Source: Lethocerus indicus
Lineage: Eukaryota; Arthropoda; Insecta; Hemiptera; Belostomatidae
DNA: 64,000 nt
Direction: 5' to 3'
NCBI GenBank assembly: GCA_019843655.1
Contig: JACDQD010000010.1
Span: 1,178,001 to 1,242,000 of the forward strand
Part shown: piece by piece, positions 36,656 to 49,736 of the stretch
Layout of the letters: every line of letters starts with the position of its first letter
Numbering within the stretch: the stretch's first letter is position 1
Program-made: the position numbers and the translations under genes
Notes under the pieces: generated by a model
What the model was told of the DNA's origin: nothing
Database searches by the model: none
What the model saw: the letters and a program-made list of their open reading frames with translations, nothing else

Positions 36656-39494
36656 TTACACAGTTTTTACTACACCTTATCAGTTTGTTGTTTTTATCGC
36701 TTCGGTGATTTGGTCCTAATCTAGACCGTTTTCGGTTGTCTGCCATCACCGGTGAAAATCATAAATAAAAAAGTGATTTATTTTTATGAACTTCATGGAC
36801 ATTTAAACTAAATAATACCCCATGTATTAGGCGGTCCCTGAGGTGTGATCCTTTGGATAAAATAACGTGATTGTGCAGGATGGAAAATTTCCGATTCGCT
36901 ATAAGGTCGGGAGTTGTTTGCGCCATTATTAACGGGCTTTGAAGGCAAATGTTTCGCGGAATAAGGGCCGTCTCGGCATACCCGGTAGTGTTTCATAAAC
37001 CTATCGTGTTGCCGATAAATCCGCACATTATCTCATTGCGTTACTCAATACGTCTGGTGGTCACATCATCATACCGTTTCTTCAGCATCAAACCGAATAT
37101 CCCACGGGAGGACCAGGCGGTCCTTCACCTGTACAACATTATTATAAAAATGTACAACTTAAATATAAAAATAATAATAATAATTCACACGTTCAATATA
37201 GGCAATAATTACACCGAAGTATAACCATATATCAAGTACGAGAATAGTCACCTTGTACTCTGGGATCGAACGAAGTATATCAAGGCAATTACTATTTAAA
37301 CACCATTCTTTCTAATTACTAAATATCCATGCATTTATAAACTATAGAAGTTAAACCAAAAACGTGCATCAAATATAGTCTGTTATAGTCTGTACGAAAG
37401 AAATACAAAATCGTCCCTGGTTTGAGTTTTACATTTCGATCGTTTCCACCTTTCTGAACACCTACCGCCGGCTCCCAGCTCTGGTTGTGACGGTTCAATA
37501 ATGGCTTTACGAACACGACATATTTCAGCGTTTCGCCACCTATATAGGTTGGACAGTATTTATGATTATATATATAAAATTACCGAAACCCATGTATAAA
37601 AGAACCGAGACTAATTCAGAACTAAGTAGGCACTTATGTAGGCTTGCCAAAATTCTACTATATTCTACTAAAATCTTTCCGCTCAAATATCTGGAGGAGG
37701 GTTAGTTCGGGCGTTATGTAATAGACCTTCATCAAGGGTTATTTTAGCTACTGTTATTAGGTTCAGGCCTTTGTTGCCGGATCGGATTCACTTAGCGCGA
37801 AAACCCACTTAGCTCTACGCCCTTTGGCTGGAGAGTTCTAAGCCTGTTTACTCCTTTCGCGATTTCGGTATAATTTCCACATTTTCCCCATTACACAATC
37901 TCTTCACAAGCCAACACCATCAATCCCGGCGTGCGGCTCGTTCAAACATAAGGGTTGAACGAATGGAAGATAATTTACATTTAGCGTGTGATTTGCGCCA
38001 TTGTCAGTAATATATACTTCACCGATTTATACTGACAAATCCTTCAGCACAATCTATGTGTTCATTAGCCACGAAAAGTTCTGAAAATCTAAATAAATGA
38101 AAGTGGGGAAATGACATTTGTCAATCGCATGATTCATTCCTTCGACGCAGAGGAAGAAAACTTTAAATTTACAAAGTTCATGAAAGTTATTTGAAAGTTT
38201 TTGATTGTCGCTAGAAACTTGGCTCCTGTGGGATCTAATCTGAGTGGGCGGTATAAACTGAGTTTCGTTATGTAAAAATAGTTTGGCCAGATTTTTTATC
38301 GACGAGAGTTGGCAATTGATGATAACTGTAGTAGTTGTATTTAAATTATATTGATTTTTTTATTCTTTCTTTATGTAGCGCAATTGGCAAGTTTTGCAGT
38401 CATACGCTTGCGAGGCTACTTTGTAATGATTTAACTATTGAAAAACATTTCCCTTCCTAATTTTCAGAATACGAATTTTCATCTAACCAAATTCTATGTG
38501 CAACTGGGTATAACAGTTGTACCCAAAAAACCCACATACATAACAAATGTATCTCGTACGGACATTTGTACATGTATCCATATTGTAACGTTTTAATATT
38601 GTCTTATAATTTTATTCTCATTTGTTATGGAGACATATTTCCTGATGTAGTATTGAACAAGAAACCGGGATTGAATTATGTGAATTGATAATTCCAGGAT
38701 GAATTATGTGTTCTGAAATTGCTTTCTTTGTTATTCCTTTTATTTGTAATATAGAAATTCTAGTAATCTTTTTGATACTATTCAGTCGTGTGTGTGGATT
38801 TTGCTGGATACCAATTGGTTCCCAGACTGATAAGGGAACCAATAATTGTAACTGATAAATAACACGAATCGTATTATACAAGTCAAAGAGAGAACAGTAT
38901 CTTATCGGTCGTTATGAATCAGACAGGTTCATCAGTTTATTATCGGCATTTTACCCTCTTTAATTCGCAATCGTGCTTTTTACGACTTCGCGTAATTTAA
39001 CGCCAACTAAAACTATACCGATAGTGGCGCAGTGGTTTAATAATGTGTTTTTGTTTCAATATATTTTGGCCTTCATAATTAATAATGAAGTTAGTAAAGT
39101 ACTAGAGCGTAACCCGGAAGATATCTTTTGATTTTGATGAGGGGTGTTAAATATTGTATGTTAGTAAAGTTGTAGTGTGAAAAATTATGTACAGAATACA
39201 TGTTCTAAAATATTTACTCTAGAGGGTAAGCTACAAATACGCTATATTTGATAATTTAATTCCGTACTAAGTGAGATTAAAGAATTAAATCTAGTCTCAT
39301 TTTAAGAATTTTTTTGAGAGCCCTCGAGGGTTTTAAATCCCATACAGCGAATCCGCTCAGGTTTTTCTCAAGCTTCAGTTGCGTTTCGAATAAATTTTGT
39401 AATACTTCACCGCCTGCCGACAATAACTTCCCGTCTATTATAACAGACTGTTATTCAGTAGTGGGCTACTGACTACCGGTTTCTTTTCTTACAG

Positions 39495-39627
39495 GTCGGT
39501 GGGAGGATAGAGCATGCCCGGCGAGCGGAAGGGCGGTAACTGTTGGGTGCAGAGGGTGGCAGCCCTCGCCTGGATCAGAAGGGGAGCACCCTCATCCAGA
39601 CATCACGAACATCCGGACATCACAGAG
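39495..39627 (+). CDS. Gene 2, first coding exon; product not recognised
   Basis: Acceptor TTTCTTACAG at 39494 and strong donor GAG|gtaag at 39628. The ATG at 39514 is preceded in frame by TAG at 39508-39510, which fixes the start. It opens 38 codons (MPGERKGGNCWVQRVAALAW, then IRRGAPSSRHHEHPDITE) ending in phase 0. The sequence is basic and has no signal peptide. I do not recognise the family. Composition is clearly GC-richer than the flanking introns, as expected of a real exon. Confidence 0.55.
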
Positions 39628-42600
39628 GTAAGATTAATACAAAATAAAATTTTTAATAAAATTCCTTACGGAAAGATGGTTTATTATTAATATGTGGGAG
39701 AGAGTGCTCCTATAGGTGTCCTATTTAGGGCGGTTTCTTGTTCCTTTGACAGTTAAAATATTATTATTTAAATATTTTTTTGGGGGGGGGGACCTTTAGT
39801 AGGAGATTAGTGAATAGGTCACAGCGTATTAAGAGGTTTATTATTGGTATAATATATGACGGTGATTTCGTTGCTTGGTCATATTAATTGAGGTGTAGTA
39901 TTCAGCTATATTTAAAGAGTACAGTTGTATTGATTGTCTACCTATAAAATTCAGCAAAATATCAGGAGTTGATGATTTATGATTCCTACTGATTGGGAAT
40001 CATACTTATGAACACTTATGACTGCCTAATTCAAAAACTTTCTTTCCATTCTGCTGGTTGTGCATTTTCTGTACTGATGGTGATGGTATTTAAGTATCGT
40101 TTGTGTCCTTCTCCAGTCGGACTGAAGAGACTTCTGGTTTCGCAACTGCTTTATAGAATTATTGCGGTCACTTTTAAAAACCTCGCCCGTAATAAAGAGT
40201 ATAAGGAGAAGGACTGTTATTTAGCTTGGCGGTGAATACAATTTTCAATTGAGAGGTCGCGTGACGGTCGGGACGCTGAGAGACGCCAAATTGGGGCGTG
40301 CGACCCCGATGTTGCTATGATCTTATGTAACAGGTTAATATGGCAAAGTGGAACGACCACCTGCCGTATAATACAACACGATATCACTGAACTATGAAAG
40401 CTGAACACCCGAATATATAGCCATCCTTTAATCTTCCTTTAGGAGCCACTCCAGACAGGTTGTTTATTTAGAAAATTCGTTAGAAATAATCATTTTTAAC
40501 TATTGGCAGTCACCCCATTTGAAGACTTTTTTTGTACAAGTATTTCTGAACCAATTAGATTACAAACTATACCATTATCAATAGCGCCCGTCAGTGATAT
40601 ATTGATGAAGTTACACATTTCATTTGTCGACGAAGCATCCCGTCAGCACTGTTACTACACTTTTACTGAATAGCGGACTCCCCAACTAATATTTTACATT
40701 CGGATGGATTTCGATTTATTACATAAAATAGTTTTGAATCTTTTAGATTTTCATTTGTCAAACATTCTAAGGGCACAAAGGACTTTGAACTTGGATCATT
40801 AACATTAACCAACAGTTTTACCTGATTGTGTACTTCGTAGTATTGTACATTTATGACTTCCATTCGTCTGTTTCTTGTATTCCGGATGAATACAAAAACA
40901 TACAGTTTGCACTGTTTTGTAGCTGCGAGTGAGGTAACGACAGACAGGACTGCGCATACCGCTTTAAAGTCCCATAAATATGAAACGACGGAGCTTACAT
41001 ACTTATTAACCTTGAGTAGAAATTAAGACCCAAGGTCTTGTCTGCATCCTTCCGTTGTTTATTTATTTTATTTCGCGATTGTTTATTTCATTTGTTTGTA
41101 TGTGAGTAAGCTTCAGACTATGTATTGTTCATTTATTCTGGCTATAATTCATATCCTACCACTCCAGAAGTAACGTCGTTTCAGAGAAGACAGCCGACAA
41201 CTTAGATGCTTAGATGTTTATATGTTAAATCGTGATATTTTACATTGGTTAAAATTACAGAAATAAAATAGTAAGTAACAATGCGTGATATAATATTTAT
41301 CTCTCTACATGATTGAACTAAAGATGGACCGGTTTATCACTATCGCTAATATATATGAATTATACGTTATTACTAGGCGTTTTATTTTCTGATAGTAATT
41401 TCACAAATTCACTTTTCTTCTGTAGTAAATTCATAGTATGCACTCTAGATGTCATCTTATTTTATATAAGGAATAAAATCTTTATGATTAAAAACCAGCG
41501 TTCCTAACGTATAAATTCTTTTTTAAAATGTGCGGACAAATTTATTCGTCATGCCTAAAGCTCATAATCTCCAGGAAATATTTGTCCTACGGTTGATGCG
41601 GTCAACAAAGCATTAACTGTTTGCACGCAATGCAAAACCCCTTTCTGCGGTTCAAAAGATGAAAATTTTATTACTGAGATCCGGCATCAATATAGGTTCG
41701 TGTTTGATGTCGACAAAACCCTTTGTCCAATATTAATTTTGTCTTTATTTCCGAGTTTTCTGAGTATTAGAACCGCTTTGGTCGGTTTTATTAGGTCTTC
41801 GCTATTACTAAGCTTTATAATAGCGGTAATATTAGTCCTTGGAAACGGTCAACACAGCGCGAGTACCCTTTTTGACAGAATACATAATAAGACTACAGAG
41901 TTCCGTTTGTTTAACTGCTCTGTCACAATATTTTATTTCCTAAATTATTTAAAGCAACCCCTTCGTATTCAATTTCGCCGGCGCCTATACGGTTAGTAAA
42001 CTGCTGTCTCTTGTTCGTGACGCACTCAAATGTTTTAATTAAATGTTCGCGAATTTGAATTTAAATTGCACCGCAGCGAAACGCAATGTTAGAAAATGTA
42101 AGACTTTGGACGCTAGTTGTGTTTTGAAGAGGGACTTGGGGGCCGAACACCTCCTAGCAGGTCCTATTAGTTTGTTACGATTAAGAGGAATAAATTGACA
42201 GAATTAAAGGTTAAAGGATCAGTTTCAAAGCATTCTTAAGGGCAAAACGTTCGCACATACTCGCCACAAAAGAGAATGAATTAAACAAAAAAGAAAAAGA
42301 TACTGATACTTTAAAACTTTAAAGAACCTGATTTCAAACATCTGAGCTGCGGTTTATATTTTTTTGTGTACATTTTTTCTTTTACTTTAACTGTTTTATT
42401 ACTACGTCTATGAAAGTAACAAATAGAGTATAAAGGGGGAGAACCCCACTGGCTTTCCCCATCATTGTCCTAGTATGTGTGTTCGTGGCCACTACCTTTT
42501 CAGGCGTCTGTAACGTTTGGTATGTCGGGAATAGGTAGGATCTGTACCATTGGATTAGGATGGCGAGTAATTCAGTAGTGTTATAATAGTAGCGAATTAT

Positions 42601-44151
42601 CCTTAAACGTCTGCCAATATCGTCTAATTCTTTGTGCAATTTAAACTGCTATTAACCGCTCCGGTAGTGCTCGCTGGACGTCGCCGGGTTGGGCGATGAC
42701 CTTTGGGTTTACTGGACACGTGGGGCGCCCGTAGACGTCCCGTATGCCAATAAAGGAGGTCGTTGGCAGGGGTGCAAACCGGTTAAGAAAAAAAGCGACC
42801 GCGGCGTCGAGGCGTGCGTGGCGTCTAGGTCGCGTGTCCAACTTACCCCTCTTCGGCCTTAAGTGAATTGAATCGACTGAAACGGCCGAAAGAAAAAACG
42901 AAATGTAAAAACGAGGACTGGACTTTGGGCGCACACGTCCCCCACTATCGTCTGAATTATACGGCAATTTATGAGGTGCGGCTCGACCCCAATGACACTA
43001 ATTGATGCAGTCCCTTCTTGGACGTTGGTCCAGGAACAGTCTCTGATTACTGGGTTCAATTCCCGGAATACTTGAAAAAACGAGTCGATTTTGGACATAG
43101 CATGAACTCATAAACATACTATAGAATGTATTAAGATTAGAAACAAGTTTCTAGCCATGAGTGGATTAAGGATCAGTTTAATGATGGGATAGTCTTGAGT
43201 GTTAATCGAATACTTAGTGTAGAAACTAGACGATTTTGAATGACCAACAGAAAGTAACTAATATCTCTCAGTATTTCAGATTTTATTGATCCAAAGTCAT
43301 ATTTAATTAGCCATTATTAAAAAATAAGGTGACTTATTAGGCAAAACATTTTTTGAATTACTGTCAGAGGAGTGAAATGATAAACGGTCAGTAGCACTGT
43401 GAATCTGAAATAATTGAAATAAAAGGCAACTGTAAAAAACTTTGATTTATTGTCTTTAATAATATGGAGGTAGCTGGTGGTTGTTCTTCATTCACGTATT
43501 CTTGAAGCGCGATCCAAACTACTTGGAACCAATACAGAACTAAGTCACAGTAGATACCAATTCAGCCCCTCCCTATGGTGTCCCTCTCGTCCTGGTCTAG
43601 TTCTAAGATCCTTTGATGTATCCGCCGCTAAACGTCCAAATTTGTAGAGGGGTTGTGTGCCCCATAAACTGTCGGTAAGAGCCGCTTCCTACTGAAGTGT
43701 GGATGGAGGGAGGACCCTCCAATACAAAGCGTCACTGAAGACATCATTCCTCTCTGCGGGGCATTCAATTACCCGCTTCACCTAACAAGATCAATTGATG
43801 TTAACACTCGTAGTCAATTCCTTCCGTGTATCGGCTTATATTGCCGACTGTCATAATTGGCGCTTATTATGTACGGGGGTTCAATATAATATTCACCGGT
43901 GGGGATTGTAATACCCACCAGTAGTGCGATTTTGTTGTCTCTAGTCGTCTATTTGGTTTTAAGCTAGACCAGTTTCGAATTAAGGATTTCAGGATTTTCA
44001 GGATTTTTCTCCAAAGAGTTTTATAATTGTGGACAAACACTAATCTTTAAAATTTTAGACTGATTTTAGACACTATTCAATAGCTATTCATACACATGTG
44101 TGTGCGTGTGTATCATCTAAAAGGTATATTAGGATATTATAATAGGATTAG

Positions 44152-44260
44152 GTAGGTTCGTGATGTTTCTGTCTCCTCTCGCTGGTTTGGTCTTTTGCTA
44201 GACCGGTTTCGGCTGCTCGCCATCTTCAGTAGCAGTATTAGTCACATTCGGCATTTTGGA
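44152..44260 (-). mobile_element. Penelope-like element terminal repeat, minus copy, with hammerhead-like motif
   Basis: Read on the minus strand it matches the 3' flank of the Penelope-like element at 62.4-62.55 kb for its whole 109 bases. The core (44196-44234) reads TGCTA, CTGAAGA, T, GGC-loop-GCC, GAA, AC-CG-GT, C, TAGCA. That is the hammerhead plan with a 5-bp stem I, a 3-bp stem II and a 2-bp stem III. One extra U sits before stem II. Confidence 0.7.
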
Positions 44261-44370
44261 TACTGAAGATGGCGAGCAGCCGAAACAGGTCTAGCAAAAG
44301 ACCAAACCAGCGAGAGGAGACAGAAACATCACGAACCTACAGTATTCCAACCCCTCGCAGACCACAAAAC
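44261..44370 (+). mobile_element. Penelope-like element terminal repeat, plus copy (truncated)
   Basis: The right arm of the inverted repeat. 44261-44340 is an 80-base reverse complement of 44152-44231 with one mismatch. Similarity to the 62-kb element continues to 44370 (ATTCCAACCCCTCGCAGACC). The copy begins at the hammerhead core, so stem I is lost. Confidence 0.7.
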
Positions 44371-44871
44371 GGGTATATCAAATTAATAGGATTAGGTATA
44401 AATAGGAAATTCTAATTTACGAATAATAGTTTTCAATGCTAAGTTTAATACATCAAATCGAAATACCATAGCTCAAGAAAAATATTTCACTAAACTAACG
44501 AAATTATCATGCTTGATAATATCGTATTACATAAGTGAGTGTAGATAAAAAACCGTATAAGTGATTTCAATAGCATTTATATTAAAGCATATCCGTTTGT
44601 GCACCCATCTAACTTATATTAATGATCGTCTTCATAATTTTTGGTCTAAATAATATTGTTCCATTATCGCATTCAGCACTCGAATTAATATAAGGTTCTG
44701 CATAAGTGGGACTAATACGATGAAGAGCGGGGCGCGTGATGAATAGGCCGCTAATTTGGCGCCGTTTCTGGTAAACTGACGATAACGCTATACAGCCCCC
44801 GTGTATACCTTTTGATGTATTGTCCCCTTACTCTAAGCTTCTTACTATAGGCTTGCTTTCACATACCGAGG

Positions 44872-44901
44872 AGGCGGTTCTCACACGATCGAGAACCGCC
44901 T
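44872..44901. repeat. Perfect 11-bp stem hairpin
   Basis: AGGCGGTTCTC, an 8-base loop, then GAGAACCGCCT. The stem is perfect and GC-rich in an AT-rich setting. Confidence 0.85.
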
Positions 44902-47900
44902 GGAACGAGAACACGTAATGGGTTTTGTTCCGTGTTTATTATTTTATCCTTAAGATGCATCATATATTTATTTTCCAGTCAACATATTGGTATATTTTAT
45001 ATGCTTGGTTTTTTTAGATAGTTGCTTTTCAAACACCAGAATTGTTGAAAATATAGGTGCGCCTAAATATTTGATCTTTTGTGTCGAATAGTTAAGAACT
45101 GTAATTGTGCAGTCCTATGCAATAGCTCGAATTGTACTCCCCCACTCTTTTCTTACTCAGTGGTGCGGCGTTATAAATTCAAATGGGGGCTTTATTTAAA
45201 GTTGTGTAGCGCGAGTGGTTCTATCTGGCGCCCGCTCGCCGAACGCCCTATCCTTCACAATGCCTCAACACTGTGTCAATGTTATTTCAGTGTTATATTT
45301 TCTGTCCGACGAACTCATTAAGGTAATTCCAGCAATTTTTACATTATGCCGGGGTATTTGAAATTTTCAGTTTTGTCTCCATTTCAGGCGCTATTCAGTT
45401 CTTTATGTTTGATATGTACTATCAAGACAATAAAAGGTTCTTGTAGAGAACGGTATTATTCCCAATAGAGAAAATTCAAGATTGATTGAATAGTAAATTG
45501 TATTAATGCAGTACCATTAGAATAATATAGAAAGGTACGACAGACACTGCTTTAAGCGCTGTCACTGCACTACTCTGTTACTACCGAGTGTCATGATATT
45601 GGTGGTATTTGTGGGGTTGATAAACCGGTGTCGGCATAACGTCATCAATACTAATAAATTAACTTACTACTTATATTACTTTGGTATTTTATGTGAAAGG
45701 GATTCTCTACGGAGCGGAGTACCGGTGGTAAGTGACTCTTTGACAATTACACAGTGATGATGTTCTATCCCGCTCTTTATATATATAAAGCTAACTAATA
45801 TCTAACTTTCCGACTGTTAGGCTATTTGGCTTCGTTTTGTAGATTTTCTGTAAATGCTTTCCCGGTATATGAATTTCTTTTCATTTTAAAACATCCTTCC
45901 CAGTCGCTATTGCAACATTCATTACTGTCTCATAGTGTCGTTCAGTTAAAGCCTGTTTTGTCGGTTGTAAGTTGTCAGTATAGCGACGGAATTCATTATC
46001 TGTCTGCAAATTTGAAATTTAACGAATAATCATAACGAATAAAAATTAATAGCCAGTCTAATTGCTTGAATATTGAATGCCTTCACCCTATTAGATATTT
46101 GGCAACTTTGGTTTGATTCTAGATTCAATCGAGATGGCAATTATTTTCTGTTTTGAGTTTACTCTGGCGTTTATCCCGCGCGGCATGCGTCTGTTTCGCT
46201 TCTGGTTTTCTCGGGTAACCGTGTCACGTCCCTTTAAGTGCGCTGTGTCAGCCCACATATGAATCAGTTCGTCGGCACACATCCTTTGTGACACATTGTC
46301 ATACTGTACAGACAATGGCGAGATTTTTAAGCACTGCCGAAAAAAAAAATTGCCTGTGGACCTGTGTTTTGGTTGGTGTATTTTCATTGCGGTTTTTAGG
46401 ACCCTGAAACGTATTTAGGACAATCACTCTCGAACCTGTTGCAGCTATCGTCATCGTTAAACATACAATGTACTAATTTGCAATTTTTGTTGGCTGACAA
46501 AGCAGTATAATTAATTTATATATGCCTATAAAATTTTCTCCTAAAAAAGGGTTTTTTTGGAATATAGTTTTATAAATCACACTGAAATAAAAGCCCATAG
46601 CGGAGGACTTTAATAAAACATATTCATAATTTTGAATTCAAGCATAATCTCCATGGCTTAATTCAATTTTGGGCAATATTTGTGTGTTTTTGTCTTGAAT
46701 TGTCCTCTAAGTTATGCATCATTATTGTCATATAGCTCAAGATCCTTGTTCTCCTAAATTGTTTCGTGCTCCACTCCTAAATCATGATATGTTACTGACA
46801 ACTTCGGTTCACCATTTTGTTTTTACATACTTTACAAACGCTAATTGCCGGTTCCGAGATAGCAGAATGTACGTAACCCTAAATTCTTACAGGAACCATT
46901 CATCCTGGCCTTTCACACACAAACATTCGTATATTTGTATATCTATTCATAACACTATGTGAATTATCATAAGCTAATTAGAAAACACTATTATTAATAT
47001 TAATAATAATATTATTAATAGAATGCACATTGTATAACCTTTATTTTATCATTCATTTACGTCAACTTGCATTTGAATTTCTCGAAAAAATTAGATATTT
47101 TGCAATACTGTTAAGGGGCCTGAGAAACAGAGATCGAGGGGGCTCGAAATCTTCTCGCCGGTGATGTATTTCGGTAATTGGGGCTCGAGAATTTAACGAA
47201 TTTAGGTTTCAATGGAATTTTCATTTATCAAAGGGGCTTTTGCCGAATCGTCTGTTTACGCCCGGGCCACTATTCAAAGCAGGAATACGTCTAGCGTCTA
47301 GGCTTCTAGATGAGCCTTCGGCCCCCTGTGATGGACTCCAGAACGCGATTGACGTCGGCGTGGACTAATTTAAATCAGCGGGAGGTCTACAACACTTGGC
47401 AGCCCAAACTAGAAGCCCGCGTACATTTTTCAGTCCCATTAAACAGACCCTTGAAAATATTGCCTTAATCTTCTTAGGGACCTCTCGATACGCGTCATAT
47501 GGAAAGTCACTTCACTCAACAAGAAACAAAGAAATATTAGTATTTATTTAATTTTATTTTATCCCTGTGTAATTGTGGTACTCTACTATCCGGAGAAATT
47601 GCTTCACATAAAGTACCACAGTAGTGAAAGTATTAGAATTAGTTTGTAAGCATTGAACATTTTTTTCATTGATTGGACTAACAACGCGACTGGTGGCGGA
47701 CAATATCTTTTAGTCTAAAACTGTTGTTTTCTACTGTATTTGAATTTGTGCAGAATCTTGTTCAGAAATAATGAATTCGAACAATCATTCTTTTCAGAAA
47801 CGTTGCACACCGTATGTTAATTGCCTGTCCGCCTCATGTTACAACTCCGCTATCGGCAGTTTCATTGAAACTTCTACCGGGAAGTGATACGCGGAACCGT

Positions 47901-49547
47901 CCGCTATTTATATTCAATTTTTCCTTTTCAGCGCGTATTTTATAGTTTCCCCTTGAAGTTACATGTAGAGAGGGGCTAGTGGTGAGCGTTTTTTATTCAG
48001 ATTATTGTTTTGTGATTGTGACAAAGTGTAAGAAGCGGTGACACGAAGTCTTCACATTTATCAATGGGAAATATTTAATGCTAAGGATAATCTTCGTTTG
48101 TATCAACCGATATAGACTAAGGCCAAAACTTCGTGGCCAAAATTATAATAAAAGTTTTATACCGCGTTTTTAAGAACTATTCGGAGTGTGGCCGAAGATT
48201 CGGAACTACGTCCCACGGGATTCTTCCAGCACCAAAGAAGCAAATGTATATCCCTAGTCGAGCCTGAAACCTTATTCGAAGCTCGTTTTAGGTATCCTCT
48301 TTACTATCGCTTGGGAAAATACATGGGAGAGGAAGAAGAAAACTTTGCATAAGGAAAACCCTCAGAAGGTCTCTCGTAAGAATATCCGGAACTATTTCAC
48401 CCCATCCCTTTTTGGAGTGTTTTTCAACACTCAGGAACCAGTCAGAGCGTTTACCCATACCCTAACACATCATACTTATATGTAGCTTTTGCTCTTAGCC
48501 GGTTCAACTGTAATTCAAACCCAACCTCGCGTGCGGTTACTGCGATGTGTAACAATATTATATTGAGATTGTACACTAATTGAACCCGGCTGTGTAACAC
48601 TACCCCGGGCGTACAACACCCTCCCATTAAACGCCGGGAACGCCCCGAGGGACCGCCCAATTAATGCTCGCCGTATTAATTAAGTCTGGTGCCGTTAAAC
48701 CCATTCAAACAACAGCGTACTTTCATTGCGGAAAACACAAACACCACGCCAAAACGGATTAGAAAAACTGTATACTTGTCTTTCCTGTGATTTGCAGCCG
48801 TCTAAAAAATTAGCAGTTATGAGCGCAAACCAGGGGCCAGTCAAATGGAATTCAATAATCAAAGTTTTATACCATTCTGGATTTGATGTTAGAAATAAGT
48901 TACTGCAATAATAATGTCAGATATTCCGCAGTATATAAAGAAATTTACAGTAACGATTAGATTGAATTCTAATAAAAACGCTGGAGGTCGTCTCTGGATC
49001 AATTCAAATTTGCATTTGAAGCAAACTTTATTAGATATGTTCACGTACATGGCCGAATTTCTTTGCAGTAAAATAGCCGGTGCAGGCGTCAATTACCAGG
49101 GTACTATGGTCAAATATTGATATTATGGATGTTTAAATTTATTGTTGGGGGTACAAATACCGAAGCATTTTACGAAAACAAATTAATTCTCAAGTGTTAT
49201 AAAATCATTTAAATATAGTTTCATATAATATAACCTAATTTGCAATCATGACCACGTATCTAAGGCCCCGTGACTGGTCACTTTACGCAGGTTTTAGCGT
49301 AATTAAATTAAATGTATAGTAATTAATCTATATCTGCAGGACTACATGATCTTTTAATCAATATAAGATTAGTGTTGGGTCTTAGGACCTGTAGAACTGA
49401 GTGCACAATATAGCTGTATTGTATTTTGCACCAGATATGCTGTAGAGATTTAAAAATCGAAATTACGCCTGTAAATCGGTACAGACCAACTCTTTCTACT
49501 TCTTGGATATTTGATTTCGTGTAACTCTTGTGATTTTTTGTTGACAG

Positions 49548-49736
49548 AAGGCCCAGCTTTGGGGTGGAAACGTGGTCGGTGTCGGGGGTAAGGTTCGGCG
49601 AGTGGGAGTCGGCGTAGGTTCCGGGTACAAAGTTGGCGACGCCACCGAACTTCACGTTATGCTACCAGAGACGAACAACCACAAGCTCGAGGGGGAAATA
49701 TGCCTGCTCACGGACAGCCCCTTCCGCATACACAGG
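49548..49736 (+). CDS. Gene 2, second coding exon; glycine-rich segment
   Basis: Acceptor GTTGACAG at 49547 and donor AGG|gtaagt at 49737, phase 0 at both ends, 63 codons. The first half is Gly/Val-rich (GGNVVGVGGKVRRVGVGVGS). The second half is ordinary globular-looking sequence (KVGDATELHVMLPETNNHKL, then EGEICLLTDSPFRIHR). No family recognised. Its GC-rich codon use and strong splice sites argue for a real exon, and its phase fits both the exon before and the exon after. Confidence 0.55.

Larger units (their letters stand above)
22486..39494 (+). other. Very long first intron of gene 2 (17 kb)
   Basis: No coding exon was recognised. It holds a (TA)n array (25874-25922), the two-copy hairpin repeat (26127-26291 and 36482-36655), scraps of the Penelope-like terminal repeat (24126-24141, 26062-26091, 36721-36751) and a CA-rich stretch (32472-32502). 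A GC-richer patch at 29260-29480 shows no features. Elsewhere the sequence is AT-rich with only chance open frames. Confidence 0.4.
39628..49547 (+). other. Second long intron of gene 2 (9.9 kb)
   Basis: No supported coding exon. It contains a poly-G run (about 39781-39791), a decayed Penelope-like repeat end (43963-43977), the inverted Penelope-like pair (44152-44370) and an 11-bp perfect hairpin (44872-44901). A weak alternative first exon (45260-45322) is discussed under findings. Confidence 0.4.

Noticed and set aside
42641..42967. 108-codon minus-strand frame in a GC-richer patch
   Set aside because: Low stop density from composition; no motif and no splice signals joining it to anything.
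43030..43075. tRNA gene candidate around GGGTTCAATTCCCGG
   Set aside because: A plausible T arm is present but no anticodon arm, D arm or acceptor stem could be drawn.
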